DNA of 15,457 bases from Candidatus Latescibacter anaerobius SCGC AAA252-E07. GTDB taxonomy: Bacteria > Latescibacterota > Latescibacteria > Latescibacterales > Latescibacteraceae. Both the position numbers and the translations under genes were made by a program. The stretch's first letter is position 1. The number at the start of each line of letters is the position of its first letter. The stretch lies in NCBI GenBank assembly GCA_000403035.1, contig AQSL01000142.1:1-15457 (forward strand). Reading direction: 5' to 3'. This document shows, piece by piece, positions 1 to 7,258 of this stretch. The notes under the pieces were generated by a model. It had not been told where the DNA came from and did no database searches. It was given only the letters and a program-made list of their open reading frames with translations.

Positions 1-155
1 GAAAAAAACAAACATGCTCATGAAGCAAATTATGTATCCATTAAGTATCTTATAATTTGTAATTACTTGTCTTTAAATAGTTTTATATGTTTTAAAGTAT
101 AATTTTACCGGACACTACTGCCACGATATATAAACTCAGTCGGGGAGGTTTTATT

Positions 156-734
156 ATGCAAAAACACGTTGCGATTTTTATTGCATCATTACTTGTACTG
201 TTTTCCGGATGCAGCATGCTTGGTTCTCAGACCCAGGTGGCGAAAGGAAAAGTTACGATTAGTTACACTTTGACACGTATCGAAGGGAGAGGGAGCAACC
301 AATATGCGGTTTGGATAGAGGACGAGGCCGGCAGGCATGTCAGGACACTCTTCGTTACGGACTACATGGCACGCAGGCAAGGGTGGAAGGTTCGGGAGCA
401 GTCCCTTATGACATGGGTTAAGGTTGCAGATGTTAAGAATACGCCGCAGGAGGGTATAGATGCCGTGAGCGGTGCTACACCTCAGCCCGGTAACCATTCT
501 GTGATATGGGACATGAAAGACGCAATGGACAAGACAGTAATTGCCGGGGTCTATATCTACCGGATAGAGGGCAGCCTGTTAATGGAAAATACAGTGATGT
601 GGACCGGAAAGATCCATGTGGGCGGTGCCAGGGAAATCTCACAGGCCACAGTCAGCCACTTCCCGGATGGTGCGGATAAGTTGGGGAAGACCCTGATCTC
701 CGACGTCTCGGCCGTCTACGAACCTGTCAAATGA
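156..734 (+). CDS. DUF2271-like predicted lipoprotein
   Basis: This encodes a 192-residue exported protein. Residues 1-18 form a short charged then hydrophobic signal, and Cys19 sits in a lipobox-like FSGC sequence, so a lipidated envelope protein is likely, although Phe at -3 is not the usual Leu. The middle and C-terminal parts resemble DUF2271: an AVWIED segment, VRTLFV, a Trp-rich stretch, then DAVSGATPQPG near residues 102-112, followed by WDMKD and GVYIYRIEG. Family members are periplasmic proteins often found near PepSY or flavin-related redox genes; their exact role is unknown, and no such partner is seen here. The start is fixed by GGGGAGG seven bases before the ATG. The gene stands alone: upstream is A+T-rich DNA running to the window edge, and downstream is a long non-coding stretch. 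The family call is from remembered motifs. Confidence 0.7.
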   Translation: MQKHVAIFIASLLVLFSGCSMLGSQTQVAKGKVTISYTLTRIEGRGSNQYAVWIEDEAGRHVRTLFVTDYMARRQGWKVREQSLMTWVKVADVKNTPQEGIDAVSGATPQPGNHSVIWDMKDAMDKTVIAGVYIYRIEGSLLMENTVMWTGKIHVGGAREISQATVSHFPDGADKLGKTLISDVSAVYEPVK

Positions 735-876
735 GAGCATCCACGTTAAGATTGTATACAAACGAACGTGTATTCGTTACGATTTAATCTGACCTTCTCT
801 GTGTGTATGCCGTGAAGCGGCACCCTGAACAGACTTATGATGATATAACATGTCTATAGAATCACGTTTTCACACG

Positions 877-972
877 TTTTCCGCACCCACGCTTTTGTAG
901 GTTGTTGTTTTTTATTGCAATGAATCACGAAGATCATGACTGGCAGTCAGGAGGTCGCGGATTTTCTCCTGC
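877..972 (+). repeat. Dispersed ~90-bp repeat, copy A
   Basis: This stretch matches 3777-3863 in the same orientation. Shared blocks in the same order are TTTTCCGCACCC, a 22-base identical block containing GTAGGTTGTTGTTTTTTA (893-914), CAGTCAGGAGGTCGC (944-958) and TTCTCCTGC. The segment between the second and third blocks is diverged. In this copy CTCCTGC (966-972) can pair with upstream CAGGAG (948-953) or downstream GCAGGAG (978-984), giving two mutually exclusive hairpins. It lies about 140 bases after the lipoprotein gene. Confidence 0.75.
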
Positions 973-1100
973 ACTCCGCAGGAGCGATCTCTGTTAGCGC
1001 AATCAAAGAAAATGTTTATTAACAGCCACGTATAATTATCTATAATGGGCTTATTTTTATGCAGTATTTATTCAGTGCTGCTGTGGTATTATTTTAATGA

Positions 1101-1118
1101 AGTGTAAAAATTTACACT
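1101..1118. promoter_or_regulatory. 8-bp-arm palindrome AGTGTAAA-AA-TTTACACT
   Basis: Perfect 8-bp arms are separated by two bases, 54 bases beyond the stop of the minus-strand RDD gene. There is no clear T-run, so it may be an operator-like site or a weak transcription end. The function is unknown. Confidence 0.35.
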
Positions 1119-1172
1119 CTATAATTAATCATCAATATGGGGAATCATTACGGGAGTGGATTGTGGAGTAAA

Positions 1173-2114
1173 TTACACATCTTTCAAATCTGTAGCACTT
1201 ATATAGCCCCTGTGATATAAATATTTACGCTTTTTATCAAAGACACCTACATAATACCACTTCTTTTTTTTCAAAATTGATTGATTTAGCACCTTGAATT
1301 TACTTCCTGGTATCAATATTAAAGTAACCCATTCATAATTATTAGGTGTTTGATAAACATTGATTTCTTTGGTAGCAGTGACTATCGAATCTATTTGTAA
1401 TACATCATTCCCTGAAAGTTGTGAATTATTGTATTCGATTTCATTTGATTTTGGATATTTATCCACAACAAGACAACCAGCTAATATATCGTGCAATGCC
1501 TGTTTCTTTTGTGTGAAACCAACCATCAAAAAGCCAATAAATCCCGTCAATATCGAAAAAATTTTTCCCCAATAGCGTCCACTTGCTTTTTTGAATGATA
1601 CACGTTCACCTTCTAAGTCTGTTACAATTATTCCAAGGAACATTTTACCAAGGGTTGCTTGACTGGTAGAGCTTTCCATTAAAGCATAATAAAACCAATT
1701 TAAAACTATAAAAATTAAAAAAAACAACCAAATAACTTCTTCTACTTTACCCCACGAAGCAACTATACTATTGGCAATAACGAAATCAATTATAAAACTA
1801 CCAATAAATATTAGAATACTATCAATGATTGAAGCAGAAACTCTATTCCAGAATCCTGCATAATCAACTAAATGTTTTGTTATGGTTAAATTTTCATCAT
1901 CATTTCTTTTTATGTTTTTTTCCCGTTTAATAGTTATATGTGAACTTTTCTCATTATTTTGTAATGTTTGTGAAGTTGCTTTCTCATTATCAGGTTTATA
2001 ATCATCTGCAGCTGATTGCTCAACAATTTTATAAAAACCTTCAATCTTTAAACCGCATTCCTGACAGAACTTTGCATAGTTGCTATTTTCTTTACCGCAT
2101 TTAGGACAGAACAT
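1173..2114 (-). CDS. Zinc-ribbon, RDD-family membrane protein with C-terminal SH3-like domain
   Basis: This 313-residue protein has three parts. An N-terminal zinc ribbon uses Cys3, Cys6, Cys17 and Cys20 (CPKC...CQEC). A polar linker follows to about residue 84. Residues 85-218 form an RDD domain, recognised from the opening YAGFWNRVSASIID with Arg91 and Asp98, several hydrophobic spans, TLGKMFLGI, and the closing ALHDILAG. The last ~70 residues, with INVYQTP and a WYYVGV strand, resemble a bacterial SH3 domain. RDD proteins are integral membrane proteins of poorly defined, possibly transport-related, role. AAAGG eight bases before the ATG supports the start. The gene is markedly more A+T-rich than the DUF362 or aldo/keto reductase genes, which may reflect horizontal acquisition. 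A sorting-domain tail remnant lies just 5' of it. Confidence 0.8.
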   Translation of the reverse strand: MFCPKCGKENSNYAKFCQECGLKIEGFYKIVEQSAADDYKPDNEKATSQTLQNNEKSSHITIKREKNIKRNDDENLTITKHLVDYAGFWNRVSASIIDSILIFIGSFIIDFVIANSIVASWGKVEEVIWLFFLIFIVLNWFYYALMESSTSQATLGKMFLGIIVTDLEGERVSFKKASGRYWGKIFSILTGFIGFLMVGFTQKKQALHDILAGCLVVDKYPKSNEIEYNNSQLSGNDVLQIDSIVTATKEINVYQTPNNYEWVTLILIPGSKFKVLNQSILKKKKWYYVGVFDKKRKYLYHRGYISATDLKDV

Positions 2115-2152
2115 ATTTATTACCTTTATAAATGTATAGTAATGTGATAATA

Positions 2153-2197
2153 TTCCATCAATACCATCTTCATAGTTTTAATGAACCCATCCGTTTT
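2153..2197 (-). pseudogene. Decayed T9SS-type C-terminal sorting tail, remnant 1
   Basis: Read on the minus strand this encodes KTDGFIKTMKMVLME, which closely matches the last strand of type IX secretion sorting domains (K-T-x-G-F-x-x-T-x-K-M-V-L). The expected stop is lost and the frame runs on to 2126. The upstream codons fit a sorting domain only if one base has been deleted from an A-run. It is the broken end of a vanished gene, 39 bases 5' of the RDD gene. Confidence 0.5.
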
Positions 2198-2272
2198 ATC
2201 TCGGCGGATTAAATCTCGAACATGGCGTATATCCCATGGATTTTGCATTCTCAAGTGAAATAGGTATCTTTT

Positions 2273-2488
2273 TTATTTAAGCTCCCATTTTTCTAATAGC
2301 TTTTTACCTTTTGGTGTCAATGAATACCAACCCGTACACACATAAGATTTATCTTCTGATAACTCATTATCTATAAATGAGGATTGTTCTTCTTCAAAGT
2401 GTAAATAGCCCATTTCTATAAGATGATTAACATGAAAGGGATTTGCCAAAACATATTTGTGCCGATATGCTTCTTTCATTGCATTCAA
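2273..2488 (-). CDS. Small hypothetical protein, 71 residues
   Basis: I do not recognise a family. The product is charged and has a C-terminal YSLTPKGKKLLEKW segment, a pattern often seen at the wing and last helix of small winged-helix proteins; that likeness is weak inference. An in-frame TGA sits immediately before the first ATG, so the gene cannot extend further 5'. The start may be this ATG or the one three codons later (2479); GGGAT is the only ribosome-binding-like sequence. The gene is A+T-rich like the RDD gene downstream on the same strand and lies between an IS3-type end remnant and the first sorting-tail remnant. It could be a surviving fragment of a larger protein. Confidence 0.45.
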   Translation of the reverse strand: MNAMKEAYRHKYVLANPFHVNHLIEMGYLHFEEEQSSFIDNELSEDKSYVCTGWYSLTPKGKKLLEKWELK

Positions 2489-2509
2489 TCCCGGTCTTGT
2501 AAGCTATAC

Positions 2510-2530
2510 TGTACCCCAAAAACTGGACAG
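2510..2530 (+). mobile_element. Solo IS3-family end remnant
   Basis: TGTACCCCAAAAACTGGACA has the form of IS3-family terminal inverted repeats (TGT/GACCCC-A-run-CTGGACA). The element body would lie to the right. Read on the minus strand the flank encodes a short open stretch ending in SFWGT, as expected near the end of an IS3 transposase gene. No partner end or transposase is present, and it differs in sequence from the IS ends at 13746 and 15265. Confidence 0.45.
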
Positions 2531-2623
2531 AGAAATAAGGTGTGAAATCTCCTTCATGTTTCCATACATCACGTAATGGTAGCCTTTTATTTTCCCTATC
2601 ATAGAACTAAACTCCTTTATATT

Positions 2624-2695
2624 TTACCTCACCAACACCATTTTCCTTGTCTGAATGATTCTGCATTGCTCACAAATAGTTTTTATCCTATACGA
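2624..2695 (-). pseudogene. Decayed T9SS-type sorting tail, remnant 2, in frame with the upstream gene
   Basis: Minus-strand codons directly after the stop of the 262-residue gene read SYRIKT, then a diverged stretch, then IIQTRKMVLVR and a TAA. RIKT and QTRKMVLVR are typical last-strand sequences of type IX sorting domains. The reading frame is the same as that of the preceding gene. Only about 23 codons of a normally ~70-90-residue domain remain, so it cannot be a working sorting signal. Confidence 0.5.
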
Positions 2696-3484
2696 TTAAT
2701 CCGCAAACGAAAGCCCGTCAAAAACATCTCTGGCATACATCCCAGAGCCAACTATTCCGTCAATGCTGAAATAACCTTCTACACCGCTTTCGGACCGGAT
2801 CTTACACCATATTATATCGTTTGTATCGAGGATGATAGCCTTTTCACCCTTTTTTATGACACCGGCTATACCCGGACGAACCGGCGACCGACGGACCTCG
2901 AGATCGACTTTTAGCGTCACAGGTGTATTCATGATGATTGGGCCGGTGCGCACCTCTCTCAGTTCATTGGAAATGTTATCGTACCGGAATGTGCAGGGAT
3001 AGAACCATGTATGAAGGATCCTGCCGCGGTTTTCCGTCTTTATCTCACCGGAGCCGTCCACTACCTGCTCGAACCAGGGCGAGGTCGGAACCTTGCCGAT
3101 CATATTCAGATTGCCTGCGACGAATCGAAAGTAGGATGTGGTATGATCCTCGCTCGGCCCCCGCTCGGAAATGGCGATATCGCGGAAATGGTCTGATGAA
3201 TCGATGTCCACAATCTTCATATCGATATTAAGTGAAGTTCCCCAGCAGACCATCGACGCGCGATTGACTTCAACGACGAACCGTTCATTACCGATATCCT
3301 CGCCGATATTCAGAAACCACACCTGAATATAGTCGAGATGACCGTCACCGTCGAGATCGACCCGTCCCTTAAACGAAACGCTTTCCTTAGTCTCTTTTTC
3401 GAGGGTGATATCTGATTGCTGCGCACAAACCTGTAACGGCAGAAACACAATAACAATGATTACGAGCGCTTTCAGGAGTTTCAT
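2696..3484 (-). CDS. Secreted protein with a DxDGDGxxD calcium-type loop and SH3-like C terminus
   Basis: The 262-residue product starts with a signal peptide (charged MKLLK, a hydrophobic core, probable cleavage after VCA near residue 21). Residues 43-51, DLDGDGHLD, form a calcium-binding-type loop as in FG-GAP/VCBS or dockerin-like repeats, followed by a beta-rich region. The last ~65 residues (GIAGVIKKGEKAIIL, IWCKIRSESGVEGYFSI) resemble a bacterial SH3 domain that could bind cell-wall or surface partners. AAGGGGG seven to eight bases before the ATG supports the start. The function is unknown; an extracellular or periplasmic role follows from the signal. Sorting-tail remnants lie on both sides (2624-2695 and 3550-3615), the first in frame just after the stop, which suggests the gene sits inside the wreck of larger surface-protein genes. 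Confidence 0.65.
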   Translation of the reverse strand: MKLLKALVIIVIVFLPLQVCAQQSDITLEKETKESVSFKGRVDLDGDGHLDYIQVWFLNIGEDIGNERFVVEVNRASMVCWGTSLNIDMKIVDIDSSDHFRDIAISERGPSEDHTTSYFRFVAGNLNMIGKVPTSPWFEQVVDGSGEIKTENRGRILHTWFYPCTFRYDNISNELREVRTGPIIMNTPVTLKVDLEVRRSPVRPGIAGVIKKGEKAIILDTNDIIWCKIRSESGVEGYFSIDGIVGSGMYARDVFDGLSFAD

Positions 3485-3549
3485 TTTCGTCCCCCTTACG
3501 TTATCTAAATGAAATGCAGTTTATCGACTTTATTATATTGCTAATTATC

Positions 3550-3615
3550 TCATTTAACCAACACCATCTTCCTCGTCTCAGTGAAGCCATTTGTTTTTAT
3601 ATTTATAGGCAAATA
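3550..3615 (-). pseudogene. Decayed T9SS-type sorting tail, remnant 3
   Basis: Minus-strand translation from just after a TAG gives YLPINIKTNGFTETRKMVLVK and a TGA stop. This is a near-consensus end of a type IX secretion sorting domain. The codon before Y is an in-frame stop where Val or Phe would be expected, so the rest of the domain is lost. It lies 66 bases 5' of the secreted SH3-like gene. Confidence 0.6.
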
Positions 3616-3757
3616 CTACGTGATATTGTCAAGTATTTATCTGAGAAACTCCACTAACATCCTACTATCAATTTATTCAAATATTCAGTAGTGTCAAGGT
3701 AAAGTTATTAAGGGGTATTGAGGGAACGTGGCAAAACGCAGAAATTGTGTGGGTACA

Positions 3758-3796
3758 GGGTGCAGAACGATACAATTTTTCCGCACCCCGTTTTTT
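3758..3796 (+). terminator. Possible terminator hairpin GGGTGC/GCACCC with T-run
   Basis: Six-bp G+C-rich arms enclose a 19-base loop and are followed by CGTTTTTT. The loop is long, and outer AATTGT/ACAATT arms (3743-3777) offer a competing fold. No plus-strand gene ends just upstream, so its role is uncertain. Confidence 0.35.
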
Positions 3797-3863
3797 GTAG
3801 GTTGTTGTTTTTTAAGAGGGGATAATTTTACTATCAGTCAGGAGGTCGCAGCTATTCTCCTGC
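3777..3863 (+). repeat. Dispersed ~90-bp repeat, copy B
   Basis: This is the second copy of the element at 877-972, with the same block order and identical 22-base and 15-base cores (3793-3814 and 3835-3849). Its last bases overlap the 3' end of the minus-strand DUF362 gene, whose stop is at 3852-3854. Just before it, GGGTGC (3758-3763) and GCACCC (3783-3788) form an inverted repeat followed by CG and six T residues, which could act as a plus-strand terminator. Confidence 0.75.
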
Positions 3864-5642
3864 CGGATCGAATGCAATGCCCTCCAGTCTGTCGCCATCG
3901 AGATCGCACAGATTGAGAGCGATCTTCACCGGTTGATTCTTTTCATTCGTTTTTGTTACCTCCACCACGAGCGTGTTTTCGCCCCTGAGCAGGGTGACGA
4001 ACGTTGATGGCGTCGGATCGTAGGGGAAAGGATTGGCATTATAGCGCCTTTTCTGTCCGTTGAGATACGCGGTGAAAGTACCGCCCTCCATCCCGACAAG
4101 AAGCTGGCCGAGAAGCCCTCTTTTCATACCGTTTATTTTGAGAGCGAGGTAGAACAGCGAATTTTCCCGGGCATCGGCGCTTCCCGGAATAGGGTAGAGG
4201 AGGCATTCCTTAAAGCGTTTACTGCTCACCAGGGGTTCGTTGTCCAGAATAGCATCACCGTCGAGAAGTTTCCATTCGCTGCCGTCGAGACGGTCGCCGG
4301 GATTTGGGTTGAGTTCTCCGGCATTTTCGAGCGGGTTCCGGACAGGGCCGATCATCAGCCATTTGCGAACTCCGCGCGCCACATATTTATTCGATGCCCG
4401 TGCATAATTAACTCTGATGGATTTGGCCGATGGTCCTGCAGTGCTGATCCGGTCTGGATGCCATTCGCCAAGCTTTTTCATGTGTGCCAGCCGCAGAATA
4501 TCGAAATCGAGCGGATTGAATCCCATTGCCATATTTGCTATGGCCTCGGCGGCGACAATATCCCCGCCGGCAATGACCACGTTATGGTTAATTCCGATAC
4601 CTTTCTGGCCGCTGTGATGATTCATGACTGCCCAGAAACCTTCCGCAACGCCATAGTCGGGATTGATGGCGCAGGTCAGGTCGACGATGCCCCGGACGAG
4701 GTTGAAATCGCTTCCTTTATGAAACACTCCCTTATGCGTTACCATAGGATCATAAGAGGTCGAATGCACACAGCCGATGAAATTCTTCATGAACAACGTC
4801 GTCCCGACACTCCCGTGCGTCTTCAGAACCGGCATCGTAATGAGAATATTATCGTCAAGCACCGTTTTCGGCATAAAAACGCCTTTACGGCGGGTCGGTA
4901 CTTTGTCGGATGTGCCGTCCCTGTCCTTTGGCGGAGTAAACTGTAAAGCGCCTATCCCGGTCTTATAGGGATCGAAATCGGTCACATACACGCCCTCATC
5001 TTCATTGAGGTCGATTATATCGACGATGGAATTGTTTTTTCCATTGAGCTGATCGACGATTTTTACATACGAAAGATTATCGAAGCCCTCAAACTCGTAA
5101 TGCCAGCCGTCAATATAGTTTCCGGGTTTGATTTTCCCTTGGGAATTATACCATTCTGCAGGACCCTCGGCTATGGTGATGCGGCGCGGCGCGATGTTGT
5201 CGATGAGATATTCGATTACCGCTTTCACCGCACGCAGATCGGTTACGAGCGCGAGAGCGTCTTCCTCACGTTCGAAATCCGGTGCAAGCCCCGGGCGGCC
5301 ATAGTAACCCTCCTTTGAGAGCCAGACTATGCGAACGATGTTCGTTTTGATAACAACCCAGCTATCCTTTTGTACGATATTGAGCAGACTCCGTGACGAT
5401 GTATCGCGATCCAGGGCGAGCCAGACAATATCCCGAATCTGTTCATAGGTGAGCTCGATATCGAGAGGAGCCGGATTGCGAAGCTCTGACTCATTGGATG
5501 CGGCGATTGTCACGAGCGGCTTTTCTCCACCGGGTATTTGTTGTGCGGCGCAGGCCGCCTTTTGATGTGCCAGCTGATCGAGACCGATTCCGCTCATGAG
5601 AGAACCGGTTGCAGTTCTTTTGATGAATTCCCGTCGTTTCAT
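3852..5642 (-). CDS. Tat-exported DUF362-domain protein with C-terminal beta-sandwich
   Basis: The 596-residue product opens with a twin-arginine signal, MKRREFIKRTATGS, followed by a hydrophobic stretch, so export of a folded protein is expected. I chose the ATG at 5642 rather than 5672 because AGGA lies eight bases before it and it begins directly at the Tat motif. Residues ~43-390 are a DUF362 domain: VVIKTNIV near 96-103, KTHGSVGTTLFMKNFIG at 273-289, and IAGGDIVAAEAIANMAMGF at 356-374. DUF362 proteins are often linked to iron-sulfur or redox functions, but this one has no ferredoxin cysteine motif. The C-terminal ~120 residues (TAYLNGQ, LLRGENTLVVEV) resemble a galactose-binding-like jelly roll found in carbohydrate-active proteins. 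It is divergent from the aldo/keto reductase gene, also Tat-exported, which hints at shared regulation. The substrate is unknown. Confidence 0.8.
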   Translation of the reverse strand: MKRREFIKRTATGSLMSGIGLDQLAHQKAACAAQQIPGGEKPLVTIAASNESELRNPAPLDIELTYEQIRDIVWLALDRDTSSRSLLNIVQKDSWVVIKTNIVRIVWLSKEGYYGRPGLAPDFEREEDALALVTDLRAVKAVIEYLIDNIAPRRITIAEGPAEWYNSQGKIKPGNYIDGWHYEFEGFDNLSYVKIVDQLNGKNNSIVDIIDLNEDEGVYVTDFDPYKTGIGALQFTPPKDRDGTSDKVPTRRKGVFMPKTVLDDNILITMPVLKTHGSVGTTLFMKNFIGCVHSTSYDPMVTHKGVFHKGSDFNLVRGIVDLTCAINPDYGVAEGFWAVMNHHSGQKGIGINHNVVIAGGDIVAAEAIANMAMGFNPLDFDILRLAHMKKLGEWHPDRISTAGPSAKSIRVNYARASNKYVARGVRKWLMIGPVRNPLENAGELNPNPGDRLDGSEWKLLDGDAILDNEPLVSSKRFKECLLYPIPGSADARENSLFYLALKINGMKRGLLGQLLVGMEGGTFTAYLNGQKRRYNANPFPYDPTPSTFVTLLRGENTLVVEVTKTNEKNQPVKIALNLCDLDGDRLEGIAFDPAGE

Positions 5643-6059
5643 GGTCATTTTCCTGTATTTTAATATGTACATTGTTAGAATTTTCCGAACGTTCTAAATA
5701 TACAAAAATGGCATATATTTTTCAAGCAGCAACTTTTTCTTTTTATCGTTTTACATGAAAAGCGAATGAACCGGATACCACTGAGTTATCTTTTTTTCCC
5801 CTTAAATCCGATAACCATTCAAAAAAATTGATTCAAAATACGCCGAACGTCGTTTAATACAGTAGAGTATTATTGAACGTAAAACGTATCCTGCCGCATG
5901 AAGAAAGTTGTTGCACTACAGAGCAATTACTATCGATATTTTGAACTGAGCTTTGTCTCATTTCGAAATTATTTCAGGGATAAGTGCATAAAAAATTCCC
6001 TTTGAAACTGTTTCGTAATCGCTGTAGAGTGACTGCGAAGATACAAATAGGAGGCATGT
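5643..6059. promoter_or_regulatory. Divergent control region with GAACGT sites and palindromes
   Basis: This 417-bp spacer separates two divergent Tat-substrate genes and must hold promoters in both directions. Visible elements are TTAGAA/TTCTAA arms (5675-5697), three GAACGT hexamers (5687, 5845, 5875) and a TAATAC-6-GTATTA palindrome (5855-5872) flanked by two of those hexamers 30 bp apart. A 36-codon open stretch (5898-6008) begins MKKVVALQSNY, like the start of WbqC-family proteins, and may be a gene fragment. Confidence 0.4.
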
Positions 6060-7199
6060 ATGTTGCCAATGAATCGACGTTCGTTTCTCAAGGGAAGTGC
6101 AGCCGGTGCGGTTATGACAGCCGCCGGACTCTTTCCCCGTATAGTGTTCGCCGACTCCGCATCGGGTATCAGATACCGCGAACTCGGAAAAACAGGAGAT
6201 AAAGTAAGCGAGATAGGGTTCGGCGCAATGAACACCCGTGACCCCGAACTCATCCACGCCGCCATCGATGCCGGTATTAACTACATAGATACCGCCTGGA
6301 AGTATATGAACGGAGTGAACGAACAGGTTATCGGCACAGTGATGAAGACCAAACGGGATAAGGTATTCCTGACCACCAAGGTTCCCGAAGTAGACCTGCC
6401 CGCTATCCCGAAAAGTATTGAAGAGTCGCTCAAACGACTGAATACCGATCATGTCGATCTGCTCCTTGCGCATGGTCTCCATGAACGGGACTGGCTTGAG
6501 AATGAGGAGTTAATCGAACACCTTGTTGAAGCCAAACGGAGGGGACAGACCCGGTTCATCGGGTATTCCACACACAAGTTTCCTGATGAGTATCTCGAGA
6601 CCACCCTTAAAGTCGGTGTATGGGATGCAGTCCTCGTATCCTACAATTACCTCTCCCCGTCGGAAGTCACCAAGAACATCCAAAAGGCACGTGAGGCCGG
6701 CATCGCTGTTATTGCCATGAAAACGCTCATGAAAGGGGACGGCAAACCGGTAGAAGAATCCGATTCCATAACGCCCAATCAGTCGGCATTACAGTGGGTG
6801 TTGAACAACCCGTATGTGGACACTGTCATTCCGGGCATGACCGCCTTCGAACACCTTACGGAGGATCTGGCAGTCATGCGGATGAAACTCTCCTGGCATG
6901 ATACGGAGAATCTCCGCCGCTATGGCACAGCGATTGACACCACGTATTGCCGTGGAGTGCTCGGCTGCACCGGCTGTGAAGATCAGTGCCCGATGGGTGT
7001 GCGGGTATCCGAAATCAACCGCTGCCTCGGGTATGCACTCGGATACAACGATACGCGGCTGGCACGGGAGAACTATCGTGACCTTCCCGCATCCTCGAAA
7101 ATTGACCGGTGCGCCGGCTGTGATGTGTGCCAGGTGAAATGCGCGCACGGGCTGAACCTGACTGAAAATATCCGGCGGGCGCGTTCCCTGTTCGTCTAA
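6060..7199 (+). CDS. Tat-exported aldo/keto reductase with two C-terminal 4Fe-4S motifs
   Basis: This 379-residue oxidoreductase carries a twin-arginine signal (NRRSFLKGSAAG, residues 5-16) and a predicted cleavage region near residue 31. The aldo/keto reductase barrel follows, with the full catalytic tetrad: Asp77 and Tyr82 in IDTAWKY, Lys107 in TTK, His138 in LLLAHG. The C terminus holds two cysteine groups: Cys297, Cys303, Cys306, Cys310 and Cys351, Cys354, Cys357, Cys361, the last resembling a ferredoxin CxxCxxCxxxC cluster. It thus probably couples NAD(P)H-type chemistry to electron transfer; the substrate is unknown, and how the nicotinamide cofactor would be supplied outside the cytoplasm is unclear. 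GGAGG five bases before the ATG fixes the start. It is divergent from the DUF362 gene. The nearest terminator is at 7377-7417. Confidence 0.85.
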   Translation: MLPMNRRSFLKGSAAGAVMTAAGLFPRIVFADSASGIRYRELGKTGDKVSEIGFGAMNTRDPELIHAAIDAGINYIDTAWKYMNGVNEQVIGTVMKTKRDKVFLTTKVPEVDLPAIPKSIEESLKRLNTDHVDLLLAHGLHERDWLENEELIEHLVEAKRRGQTRFIGYSTHKFPDEYLETTLKVGVWDAVLVSYNYLSPSEVTKNIQKAREAGIAVIAMKTLMKGDGKPVEESDSITPNQSALQWVLNNPYVDTVIPGMTAFEHLTEDLAVMRMKLSWHDTENLRRYGTAIDTTYCRGVLGCTGCEDQCPMGVRVSEINRCLGYALGYNDTRLARENYRDLPASSKIDRCAGCDVCQVKCAHGLNLTENIRRARSLFV

Positions 7200-7258
7200 C
7201 GACCGGGTGTCCTATTCGTAAGAATCTTGACGAATTAAGATACCATTCATATCGTTTT

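Larger units (their letters stand above)
735..1172. other. Non-coding stretch with repeat copy A and palindromes
   Basis: No convincing gene lies here. It contains AACGAA/TTCGTT arms near 760-780, the first copy of a dispersed repeat (877-972), a CTCCTGC/GCAGGAG hairpin (966-984) and a near-perfect palindrome at 1101-1118. Confidence 0.6.

Noticed and set aside
98..103. TATAAT as a promoter for the lipoprotein gene
   Set aside because: There is no acceptable -35 element at 16-18 bp in this very A+T-rich DNA, so such matches are expected by chance.
949..960. AGGAGG in repeat copy A as a ribosome-binding site for a small gene
   Set aside because: No ATG, GTG or TTG with an open frame follows at a suitable distance, and the same is true of copy B.
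2126..2248. 40-codon minus-strand reading frame starting MQNPWDIRHVRD
   Set aside because: It has no ribosome-binding site, overlaps the sorting-tail remnant, and its second half is the remnant itself.
3692..3701. TGTCAAGGT as a third member of the bulged hairpin family
   Set aside because: It lacks the CAAGACAAG block and a complementary arm; a nine-base match is not significant in a window of this size.
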